DNA from: Desulfitobacterium sp050251735
GTDB lineage: Bacteria > Bacillota > Desulfitobacteriia > Desulfitobacteriales > Desulfitobacteriaceae
Assembly (NCBI GenBank): GCA_050251735.1
Contig: JBFWMF010000012.1
Span: forward strand, 43,159-107,158
DNA: 64,000 bases
Direction of reading: 5' to 3'
Made by a program: the position numbers and the translations under genes
Shown here: positions 25,508 to 33,440 of the stretch, one piece after another
How positions within the stretch are numbered: position 1 is the first letter of the stretch
How the letters are laid out: each line of letters begins with the position of its first letter
The notes under the pieces: model-generated
The model's input: the letters and a program-made list of their open reading frames with translations, nothing else
Database searches by the model: none
Told to the model about the DNA's origin: nothing

Positions 25508-27019
25508 ATGAAAAAGTTAGGTAGAGTAGTGGTAGCGGTATCTGTAGCCGCTACGGTAGCACTCACCGGATGTGGTTCTCAAGGAGGAGCAACCGCAGTT
25601 TCTAAGGATGAAGGTTCAAAGCTCTCATTTAAAGCTGGGACTTATACTGCCTCGGCAGAAGGCAAGAACGGTCCTGTCACCGTCGAAGTAGTCTTTAGTG
25701 ACACAAAAATTGATTCTGTAACCGTTAAAGATCACAAGGAAACAGCAGGACTCTCCGATCCTGCAATTAAAGACATTCCTGCAGGTATCGTCGAGAAACA
25801 ATCCTTGGACATCGATGTTATAACAGGAGCAACCTTGACCAGCCAAGCGATTAAATACGCGGTAGCCGACACAGTTAAGCAATCTGCTGGAGAAGGCAGC
25901 CCTCTCTTAAATGTGGACCTTGCTCGCAACCCTGCTGATGAATACTTTAAGAGTGCAGCAGCAGCTATCGAGAAACCAAAAGCTGTAAATGGCGTTATCG
26001 AAGTAAAGAGCTATGATGAACTCAAAAGAGCCTTAGGCTATAATGCATTTATTGTTAATCCGGATACCAAAGCCGGCAAGTTCGTCTATGTGGATGGTTC
26101 AGCTGCTGATGGAGACACCATTAAGCTCGTCAGCGATTTGACCGCCGGTGGGGAAAAGGAAAATCCCAAAAATGCTGACGGTACCGACAAAGCCGATGTT
26201 GTTACAGGTTCTACAGTCCTCGTGACCAATAATGTGACCATCGATGGAAATGGTAAAACCATCAAAGGTGACGGATACCCAACCTTCATGTTCACTGGTC
26301 AACTTGAAGACTATGGTACTAACCCTGCTATTGAAGCGACTCTGAAGAACATAACCATCGATGGAGCAGCCTATACCGCTAAAATCGGTGGAACGATGTT
26401 TGTAGCTGGCGCTGCCACGTTAAATCTTGAAGATAGCGAAATCACAAACGGTAAAGCTCAATCTGAAAAACTCGCCTTTAATGGTGGTGCCGCAGTTTAT
26501 GTTAACTCTGAAGGCTTAGCACCAGAAGTAGCTGTTTTAAACGTTAAGAACACTAAATTTACCAACAACTCTACTGCTAATGGAGCTGGAGCAGCAGTTA
26601 TGGCTTATAATGGACATGTCAATCTCGTTAATAGCACCCTAACCGGTAATAAGTCTACTTCACCAACCGGTTCCGGCGGTGCAGTAGCAATGAGAGGTAC
26701 CACCAAATTAGTTATCGATGGTAGCACAATTTCCGGCAACGAAGCAACGGTTGCAGGTGGCGGAGTTTACCTCTTCGATGGTGAATCTCCACAAAAGCCA
26801 GGCAAAAAGCTGACCTCGAAAACAGATGCTACAATCAAGAATTCTACCATTAAGGATAACAAAGCTTCTGTTGCTGTAGATGTCGCTTATGGTAGATATT
26901 ATTCTAATGAATTCACTGGTGACAAGGCCTATAATGGTTTGAAGCTGGAAGGCAACACGATCGGTGATTTCAAGGATCTTCTCTTCGAAGATCTGGAAAG
27001 AACAAAGGTTGCCAAGTAA
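25508..27019 (+). CDS. Lipoprotein with FMN-binding domain fused to a parallel beta-helix
   Basis: This 503-residue lipoprotein has lipobox ALTGC (Cys22) and one FMN_bind domain at about residues 35-125, with the canonical flavinylation motif DVITGATLTS; Thr109 is the expected acceptor. A linker follows (about 125-215). The C-terminal roughly 290 residues form a right-handed parallel beta-helix of Pmp/pectate-lyase-like type: repeating coils such as TNNVTIDGNGKTIKGDG, GGAAVYVN, GAAVMAYNGHVNLVNSTLTG, GGAVAMRGTTKLVIDGSTIS and GGGVYLFDG. It would place a covalent flavin on a surface adhesin-like scaffold. ATG 25508 follows AAGGGGGAG. I do not know a characterised protein with this architecture. 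Confidence 0.85.
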   Translation: MKKLGRVVVAVSVAATVALTGCGSQGGATAVSKDEGSKLSFKAGTYTASAEGKNGPVTVEVVFSDTKIDSVTVKDHKETAGLSDPAIKDIPAGIVEKQSLDIDVITGATLTSQAIKYAVADTVKQSAGEGSPLLNVDLARNPADEYFKSAAAAIEKPKAVNGVIEVKSYDELKRALGYNAFIVNPDTKAGKFVYVDGSAADGDTIKLVSDLTAGGEKENPKNADGTDKADVVTGSTVLVTNNVTIDGNGKTIKGDGYPTFMFTGQLEDYGTNPAIEATLKNITIDGAAYTAKIGGTMFVAGAATLNLEDSEITNGKAQSEKLAFNGGAAVYVNSEGLAPEVAVLNVKNTKFTNNSTANGAGAAVMAYNGHVNLVNSTLTGNKSTSPTGSGGAVAMRGTTKLVIDGSTISGNEATVAGGGVYLFDGESPQKPGKKLTSKTDATIKNSTIKDNKASVAVDVAYGRYYSNEFTGDKAYNGLKLEGNTIGDFKDLLFEDLERTKVAK

Positions 27020-27055
27020 GTAGCCGCTCCTCGTGATGAAATTTTGTAAGAAATC

Positions 27056-27100
27056 AAGCAACGCCCTCGCTTCAAAGGAAGCTAAGGGCGTTGCTTTTTT
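27056..27100 (+). terminator. Terminator after the FMN/beta-helix gene
   Basis: AGCAACGCCCT pairs with AGGGCGTTGCT and is followed by TTTTT. The left flank is A-rich only weakly, so it mainly ends the plus-strand unit. Confidence 0.85.
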
Positions 27101-27122
27101 ACTTTGATCGTTATTTAGATTT

Positions 27123-28874
27123 TTATGATGGTTTTACCGCCTGAGTCTCAGGGTCAATACTTCCATCAGAGTTACTTTCGCAGCAAGGATAGACACTGGC
27201 TTGATTTTTATACTCATCCAAAGCTTTACTAGGATCGAAGCCAAGAGCGGAATAGGTGGTATAACCACCGGAAATGTTTTGAACTCGAAATCCCTTCTGG
27301 GAGAGGAGGCGGTCTGCTATATACCCTCTTAATCCCACTTGGCAATAGACCACAATGGGTTTTTGGGGGTCTAATTCAAGGTAACGCTCGCGTAAATCGT
27401 CAACCGGAATGTTAACTGCTCCTACGACATGTCCACTAGCAAACTCACCTTTAGTGCGAACATCCAAGAGAAGATGCTCTTCTTTCAATTCCTCAAATTC
27501 CTGCCATGTCATATTATGAGCTCCTTTATTTAAGTTGTTTTGGGCCACAAAGCCAGCCATATTCACCGGGTCCTTTGCCGAGGAGAAAGGCGGGGCGTAG
27601 GCCAGTTCTAATTCAGTGAGATCATCAACTGTGCCATTGAGATGAATCACAGTGGCGATAACATCGATGCGCTTATCCACGCCATCCTTACCGATTCCTT
27701 GTGCGCCTAAGATTTTGCCATCTTGATTGAAGATCAACTTCAGGGTCATGGGCGTTGCACCGGGATAGTAAGAAGCGTGAGAAGCAGGATGGATGGTGAT
27801 TATCTGATAAGGAATATTGGCCCGCTGCAGGGTTCTTTCATTGGCCCCGGTACTTGCCGCGGTCATGCCAAAAATCTTGATGATGGCTGTACCTTGCGTT
27901 CCTTGATAAGTTGAAGGAATACCGGCAATATTGTCGGCGGCAATTCTTCCTTGTTTATTGGCAGGACCGGCAAGGGGGATGGCTGTTTTGGCTTTAGTAA
28001 TATAGTCGACCACTTCCACAGCATCACCGACAGCATAAATCCCCGGGATATTGGTTGCCATATGTTCGTTGACAATAAGATGTCCTCTAGGTCCCATTTC
28101 CAAGCCGCTATCCTTTAGAAAGCCGGTATCGGGAGTAACACCGATGGCCAAGATGACAAGTTCCCCTTGGAGCTTTGTGGTACTGGCAAGGGTGACTTCA
28201 ACTTGGTCACCAAGCTCAGCAAAGGACTTTACACCATCATTCAAAATGAGTCGGATGCCATGGTTGACTAATTCCTTTTCTGCTAGCACCACCATATCTG
28301 AATCGAAGGGTGCGAGGATATGGGGGGCAGCTTCGACCAAGGATACATCTAAACCTCGTTCTTTAAGGTTCTCTGCCATTTCGACTCCCACGTACCCGCC
28401 GCCAATGACGATAGCTTTCTTGACATTTTTTTGATCAACCATCTCCTTGATTGCATCTGTATCCGGAATATTGCGGAGGGTAAAGATTCTCTTGCTATCA
28501 ATACCGGGGATATTCGGACGCAAGGCTTTTGCTCCGGGTGAGAGAACCATAAAATCATAATCCTCTTCATAGGTTCCTCGTGCTGCACTGTTAATGATTG
28601 CTTTTTTATTTTCGGTATCGATCCTAACCACTTCGCTATTAATGCGAACGTCAATATTGAAGCGCGCCATCATCGATTCAGGGGTCTGAACCATGAGGTA
28701 CTCACGCTTGTTGATGGCTCCGCCAATATAGTAAGGCAATCCGCAATTGGCAAAGGATATATAACTGTCACGTTCAAAGAGAATAATTTCGGCCTCCTCA
28801 TCAAGCCTTCGAAGTCGAGCTGCTGCAGAGGCTCCACCGGCTACTCCTCCAACGATAAGTATTTTTTTCTGCAT
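27123..28874 (-). CDS. CoA-disulfide reductase-like flavoprotein fused to rhodanese
   Basis: This 583-residue cytoplasmic FAD/NAD(P)H enzyme carries a C-terminal rhodanese domain. The FAD site is ILIVGGVAGGASAAARLRRL, the single redox Cys44 is in SFANCGLPYYIGG as in CoA-disulfide reductases and persulfide reductases, and the NAD site is AIVIGGGYVGVEMAENL. The dimerisation domain has APPFSSAKDPVNMAGF. The rhodanese domain (about 460-560) has LLDVRTKGEFASGHV and the catalytic Cys in VVYCQVGLRGY. The tail adds a CC pair (YPCCESNSD). Such CDR-rhodanese fusions reduce CoA disulfide or persulfides. The ArsR regulator just upstream is cotranscribed. ATG 28874 fits the family start. Confidence 0.9.
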   Translation of the reverse strand: MQKKILIVGGVAGGASAAARLRRLDEEAEIILFERDSYISFANCGLPYYIGGAINKREYLMVQTPESMMARFNIDVRINSEVVRIDTENKKAIINSAARGTYEEDYDFMVLSPGAKALRPNIPGIDSKRIFTLRNIPDTDAIKEMVDQKNVKKAIVIGGGYVGVEMAENLKERGLDVSLVEAAPHILAPFDSDMVVLAEKELVNHGIRLILNDGVKSFAELGDQVEVTLASTTKLQGELVILAIGVTPDTGFLKDSGLEMGPRGHLIVNEHMATNIPGIYAVGDAVEVVDYITKAKTAIPLAGPANKQGRIAADNIAGIPSTYQGTQGTAIIKIFGMTAASTGANERTLQRANIPYQIITIHPASHASYYPGATPMTLKLIFNQDGKILGAQGIGKDGVDKRIDVIATVIHLNGTVDDLTELELAYAPPFSSAKDPVNMAGFVAQNNLNKGAHNMTWQEFEELKEEHLLLDVRTKGEFASGHVVGAVNIPVDDLRERYLELDPQKPIVVYCQVGLRGYIADRLLSQKGFRVQNISGGYTTYSALGFDPSKALDEYKNQASVYPCCESNSDGSIDPETQAVKPS

Positions 28875-28896
28875 ATTAACATTTCCCCTTCCCACT

Positions 28897-29175
28897 CTAA
28901 ATAATAATCTCATCGATGAGTTTGGCTACTTTTTCATTCTTAATGGTATAGTAAACCTCAAGTCCATTTCTTTTACTTTCCACAATTCCCGCTGTCCGCA
29001 ATTTTTGTAGGTGTTGAGAGATCGTGGACTGGGGAACATCGAGGCAACCCTGCATGTGAGAAACATTGCATTCACCGCTACCTAAGATAGCGTTCACGAT
29101 GCAAAGTCTTATAGGATGAGCTAAGGCCTTGAGGACCTCAGCAACTTCTTCATATTTAGCTAAATCTTGAATCAA
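28897..29175 (-). CDS. ArsR/SmtB-family regulator, possible sulfur or metal sensor
   Basis: This 92-residue winged-helix regulator has VLKALAHPIRLCIVNAIL at the N-terminus and the recognition helix in LDVPQSTISQHLQKLRTAGI. Cys25, Cys36 and Cys44 are present; the pair Cys36/Cys44 lies around the alpha3 helix where metal- or thiol-sensing ArsR proteins often place ligands. Because the downstream partner is a CoA-disulfide/persulfide reductase with rhodanese, reactive-sulfur sensing is plausible. The start is TTG 29175; the ribosome site GGGAGAG is about eleven bases upstream. The stop is 22 bases before the next start. Confidence 0.85.
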   Translation of the reverse strand: MIQDLAKYEEVAEVLKALAHPIRLCIVNAILGSGECNVSHMQGCLDVPQSTISQHLQKLRTAGIVESKRNGLEVYYTIKNEKVAKLIDEIII

Positions 29176-29345
29176 TAGAAATTCGCTCTCCCTTCATCGG
29201 ATATTGATTCTAGTAGGAACCATTTCTTACATCGCTAAATTGCTATATTCAAATAATACGATATAACAAATTTAAAGTCAATAGCCATTCTATCAATTTG
29301 CAATGAATGATATAATATTAAGTTGAATAGTGAGGTGGAGTGAAG

Positions 29346-31610
29346 ATGTATAGATTAGAGGATTTAAACCCGGTACAGCGTCAAGCGGTGGAACATCGGG
29401 AAGGTCCCTTATTGATATTGGCCGGGGCCGGGTCAGGAAAAACCCGGGTTTTAACCTATCGGATAGCCCATTTGATTGCTCAGGGAATTGAACCGTGGAA
29501 TATCCTGGCCATTACCTTTACCAATAAAGCGGCTCAGGAAATGAGAGAACGCGTCTACAGTTTAGTGGGTAGTGAAGGAAGAGGACTTTGGGTCGCCACC
29601 TTTCACTCCGCTTGTGTGCGTATTTTAAGAAACGAAATCGGCTATCTACCGGGATATTCTCGGAGCTTTGTCATCTATGACAGTGGCGATCAACTGGCGT
29701 TAGTTAAATCCTGCATGAAGGAGCTCGCGCTTGACGAAAAGAAATTTGCGCCGCGAGCCATTTTGTCTACGATCAGTGATGCTAAGAATAAGTTGCAGAC
29801 CCCTGATGATTTTTCACGGAGGGCGACTGATTATTTCGAGCAGAAAGTAGAAGCAGTCTATAATCTCTATCAAAAAAAGCTCATCGGCAATAACGCTTTG
29901 GATTTTGATGATATTATCATGCTAACGGTTCGCTTATTCCGAGAAAACCCTGAGGTACTGGCTCAGTATCAAGATAAATTCCGCTATATCCTCGTCGATG
30001 AATATCAGGATACGAACCATGCACAATATGCTTTAGTCAATCTTTTGGCGAAGAAGTATCGCAATCTTTGTGTGGTCGGGGATGATGATCAATCTATCTA
30101 TATGTTTCGGGGGGCGGATGTCCAGAATATTTTAGACTTTGAGCGGGATTACCCAGAGGCCAAGGTGCTGAAGTTGGAGCAGAACTATCGCTCAACCAAG
30201 TACATTCTGCAGGCTGCCAACGCAGTAGTGCAAAACAATACCGAACGGAAAGAAAAATCCCTCTGGACGGATAATGAAGACGGCCAGCCCATTGTCTATT
30301 ATGTGTCGGAAAATGAGCACGATGAAGCACGCTATATCGCTGAGCGGATCCAGCGCTTGCTCAATGTAGAAGGTCGTCGCTTTAACGATTTTGCCGTGCT
30401 TTATCGTACGAATGCGCAATCCCGGGTTGTGGAAGAACGTTTTATGCGGGAAGGCATTCCCTATCGCATTTTTTCTGGACTTAAGTTCTATGAGCGTATG
30501 GAAATCAAGGATATTTTGGCTTATCTGCGAATACTCCATAACCCAGCCGAGCAGGTGAGTTTTTCCCGGATCTTAAATGTCCCTAAGCGAGGACTAGGGG
30601 AGAGCACTTTAGAAAAAATACTAGACTATGCCACAGAACAGGAAATGCCGGTACTGGATGCGATCATGGAAGCAGACTATATTCCGGAGCTCCAGTCACG
30701 AGCGAAGAAGCCTTTGTTAGCTTTTGCGCAATTGATGCAGGAGCTTAAGGTCCTCGCTGTTGAGGAAAGTTCAGTCACCCGATTAGTCGAAGAAGTATTA
30801 AAGCGCACAGGCTATTGGGACAATCTCATGAGTGATAAATCCCCGGAAGCCGAGGCGAGGCTGGAAAATATCCGCGAGTTCTTATCTGTTACAGCTGAGT
30901 ACGATGAGAAAGCCGATCAATATGAAGAAACTGTGGAAGCGGAAGGGATGGAAGAAGCAGTTCGCCCCGGCCTGGCAGGTTTCCTCGAGCAGGTGTCCTT
31001 GGTAGCCCAAATCGATACCTTAGATCAAGGGGACGAAGCCGTGGTTATGATGACCATCCACAGTGCCAAAGGCTTGGAGTTCCCGGTAGTGTTTTTAGGA
31101 GGGATGGAGGAAGGAATCTTTCCCAGCAGCCGCTCCATGCTTGATCCCGTATCACTGGCGGAGGAACGGCGACTTTGCTATGTGGCGATCACCCGTGCTC
31201 GGGAACGTCTTTATCTCAGCTACGCCCAACAACGGATGCTTTATGGAAGAACTCAATACAATCGTCCATCGGAGTTTTTCCAAGAGATCCCGACCCACAT
31301 TTTAGTGGATCATGATCCGATCGATCCCCCGCCTACGCACAAGCAAAAACTCCGCCCCGCCACAGTAAGCGCAGGCAGCAATAGCCCGGAGGGCTCCCCT
31401 TGGCGAGTGGGGGAAAGGAATATTGGCAATCCTATAGTAGAGGCTCCCGGACTCGATTATAAAGTAGGAGAGAAAGTGGAGCATGCCAAATTCGGCAAAG
31501 GTGTCATCGTAGCAATCAAAGGGGAAGGAAGCTCAGCTGAGCTTTCCATAGTCTTTGGTGGCGAGATCAAGAAACTTATCGCCGAGTATGCCAAGCTTGT
31601 GAAGCTCTAG
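29346..31610 (+). CDS. pcrA: PcrA, UvrD/Rep-family DNA helicase
   Basis: This 754-residue superfamily 1A 3'-5' helicase acts in repair, replication restart and rolling-circle replication. Motif Ia/Walker A is LAGAGSGKTRVLTYRIAHL, motif II is ILVDEYQDTNHAQY, motif III is VVGDDDQSIYMFRGAD, motif IV is LEQNYRST, motif V is MTIHSAKGLEFPVVF and motif VI is VAITRARERLYL. The C-terminal Tudor-like segment VGEKVEHAKFGKGVIVAI, which binds RNA polymerase in PcrA, distinguishes it from other UvrD helicases. ATG 29346 follows GAGGTGGAG; a GTG two codons earlier is possible. Confidence 0.95.
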   Translation: MYRLEDLNPVQRQAVEHREGPLLILAGAGSGKTRVLTYRIAHLIAQGIEPWNILAITFTNKAAQEMRERVYSLVGSEGRGLWVATFHSACVRILRNEIGYLPGYSRSFVIYDSGDQLALVKSCMKELALDEKKFAPRAILSTISDAKNKLQTPDDFSRRATDYFEQKVEAVYNLYQKKLIGNNALDFDDIIMLTVRLFRENPEVLAQYQDKFRYILVDEYQDTNHAQYALVNLLAKKYRNLCVVGDDDQSIYMFRGADVQNILDFERDYPEAKVLKLEQNYRSTKYILQAANAVVQNNTERKEKSLWTDNEDGQPIVYYVSENEHDEARYIAERIQRLLNVEGRRFNDFAVLYRTNAQSRVVEERFMREGIPYRIFSGLKFYERMEIKDILAYLRILHNPAEQVSFSRILNVPKRGLGESTLEKILDYATEQEMPVLDAIMEADYIPELQSRAKKPLLAFAQLMQELKVLAVEESSVTRLVEEVLKRTGYWDNLMSDKSPEAEARLENIREFLSVTAEYDEKADQYEETVEAEGMEEAVRPGLAGFLEQVSLVAQIDTLDQGDEAVVMMTIHSAKGLEFPVVFLGGMEEGIFPSSRSMLDPVSLAEERRLCYVAITRARERLYLSYAQQRMLYGRTQYNRPSEFFQEIPTHILVDHDPIDPPPTHKQKLRPATVSAGSNSPEGSPWRVGERNIGNPIVEAPGLDYKVGEKVEHAKFGKGVIVAIKGEGSSAELSIVFGGEIKKLIAEYAKLVKL

Positions 31611-31649
31611 GAAAGCTACACGACCTAGAATGAAAGGATAGTATTGACC

Positions 31650-33284
31650 ATGCCAGAAAAGATTTATGTTATTGGCCATCGAAACCCCGATACTGATTCC
31701 ATCTGTGCGGCCATTTCTTACGCCCGTCTAAAGGAATGTTTAGGAATGACCCAGGTAATTCCTTGTCGTGCCGGAAAAATCAACCGAGAGACAGAATTTG
31801 TGTTGAATTCCTTCGGAGTCGAAGCTCCGTTGCTTTTAAAAGATCTTCATCTGCGAGTAAAGGATTTGCTCAGTGATCCCATTCCTACGGTCGGCCCTAA
31901 AACCTCTCTTTTAGAAGTCTGGAAGATAATGAAGGAAAAGAACCAAAAAACTCTCCCTGTGGTGGATAATAAAGAGCAGATGATCGGCATGATTACCGTC
32001 GGTGATTTATCCGGTTCCTATATTGAGAACATGGCTGATTATGATTTGAGCCCTCTTCATGTGTCAGTTAAAAATATTGTTCGCTCCTTGAACGGTTCAC
32101 TCTTGGCCGGAGATGAAGAGCAGGAGCTGTCCGGCAAGGTTTATGTTGGCGCTATGCGCCATGAGACACTCGAATCCTATGTGGGAAACGGCGATATCGT
32201 GCTGATGGGAGACCGTCAAAAAGCGCAAAGAATTGCACTCAGTCAAGGAGTATCTGCCCTCATCTTGACCGGGGGCGCAACCCTAACGCCGGAGCTTGAG
32301 GATCTAGCTCGTCAAAGTAACAGTGTGGTCATCTCAGTGCCTCACGATACTTTTACGGCAGCCCGCCTTCTCCCCATGACCGCACCAGTGCAAAGTGCCA
32401 TGAAGACCGAAGGGATTATCTCGTTTAACGAAGATGATCTGATTTCGGAAGTCAAAGAAAAGATGCTGCAAACCCGCTATCGTAATTATCCCGTGCTCGA
32501 TGAACAGGGTAAGGTTGTGGGCTTGATAAGCCGTTACCATCTCTTAAGCTTAAGTCGTAAAAAAGTGATTCTCGTGGATCACAATGAATTAGGTCAAGCT
32601 GTCGTTGGTACCGATCAGGCTCAGATTCTCGAAGTGGTAGATCATCATCGGGTGGGTGGCATCCAAACCGGCGAGCCCATCTTATTCCGCAATGAGCCGG
32701 TGGGCTCAACCTGTACGATTGTCGCTAAATGCTATCGGGATTGGGGAATTGTTCCCCATAAGGACATAGCCGGAATTATGCTCGGGGCTATTTTATCAGA
32801 TACCGTTATTTTTAAATCCCCGACCTGCACGGGCAGGGATAAAGAGATAGCTGCATATCTGGCAGATATAGCCGGAGTGGATCCTAAAGAATTTGGGGTG
32901 CAGATGTTCAAGGCTGCCTCCAACCTCGGGGAACGTAGCGTGGATGAGTTAATCGAAGAGGACCTTAAGGAATTTACCATGGGAGATTTGCGCATGGGTA
33001 TCGGCCAGTTCAGTGTTATGGGGATTGAAGGACTTGAACAACTACGTGTCGAATTATCCCAAAGACTTGAGGAACTACGCAGCCAGCGGGCCATGGATTA
33101 TCTCATGTTGATGGTAACGGATCTGCTTGAAGAGAATACAGAGCTATTTATCAGCAGTTCCCAGCCCGAAGAGATTGCCAAGGCTTTTGATAAACCCTTA
33201 GAAAACGGAAGCATCTTCCTGCCCGGGGTCTTATCACGGAAGAAACAAGTTGTTCCGCCCTTATCTAAGTACTTTCTTCGATAA
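31650..33284 (+). CDS. Mn-dependent inorganic pyrophosphatase with CBS and DRTGG domains
   Basis: This 544-residue family II pyrophosphatase is of the regulated type. The DHH active site is VIGHRNPDTDSICAAISYA, ILVDHNELGQAV and EVVDHHRVGG, and the DHHA2 domain forms the C-terminus. Inserted between catalytic strands are two CBS domains (about 70-130 and 250-305, TLLEVWKIMKEKNQKTLPVV-like and VKEKMLQTRYRNYPVL) with a DRTGG domain between them. In characterised members of Clostridium and Desulfitobacterium the CBS pair binds AMP, ADP or diadenosine polyphosphates. ATG 31650 was chosen; TTG 31644 is nearer to AAAGGA and cannot be excluded. Confidence 0.93.
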   Translation: MPEKIYVIGHRNPDTDSICAAISYARLKECLGMTQVIPCRAGKINRETEFVLNSFGVEAPLLLKDLHLRVKDLLSDPIPTVGPKTSLLEVWKIMKEKNQKTLPVVDNKEQMIGMITVGDLSGSYIENMADYDLSPLHVSVKNIVRSLNGSLLAGDEEQELSGKVYVGAMRHETLESYVGNGDIVLMGDRQKAQRIALSQGVSALILTGGATLTPELEDLARQSNSVVISVPHDTFTAARLLPMTAPVQSAMKTEGIISFNEDDLISEVKEKMLQTRYRNYPVLDEQGKVVGLISRYHLLSLSRKKVILVDHNELGQAVVGTDQAQILEVVDHHRVGGIQTGEPILFRNEPVGSTCTIVAKCYRDWGIVPHKDIAGIMLGAILSDTVIFKSPTCTGRDKEIAAYLADIAGVDPKEFGVQMFKAASNLGERSVDELIEEDLKEFTMGDLRMGIGQFSVMGIEGLEQLRVELSQRLEELRSQRAMDYLMLMVTDLLEENTELFISSSQPEEIAKAFDKPLENGSIFLPGVLSRKKQVVPPLSKYFLR

Positions 33285-33294
33285 CGGTTAGACT

Positions 33295-33333
33295 ATAGAT
33301 AGCGTTGTGAGGGTAACCCACAACGCTATCTAT
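33295..33333. terminator. Long perfect hairpin between pyrophosphatase and ligA
   Basis: A 15-base perfect stem (ATAGATAGCGTTGTG with its complement) encloses a 9-base loop. No T-run follows on either strand, so it is either a Rho-type or processing hairpin or an atypical terminator. Confidence 0.55.
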
Positions 33334-33440
33334 GATCCACTCGGAATTTTACATAAGTTTACCTGTAGGTATTGTGTTTGTTCGAAGACTACCAGATGTA
33401 TATTACCCATACTTGATTTTCTTAGGAGGGAGGACATTTC

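Noticed and set aside
33295..33333. Long palindrome considered as a phage or plasmid attachment site
   Set aside because: It sits between two housekeeping genes with no integrase or repeat nearby; a transcript hairpin is simpler.
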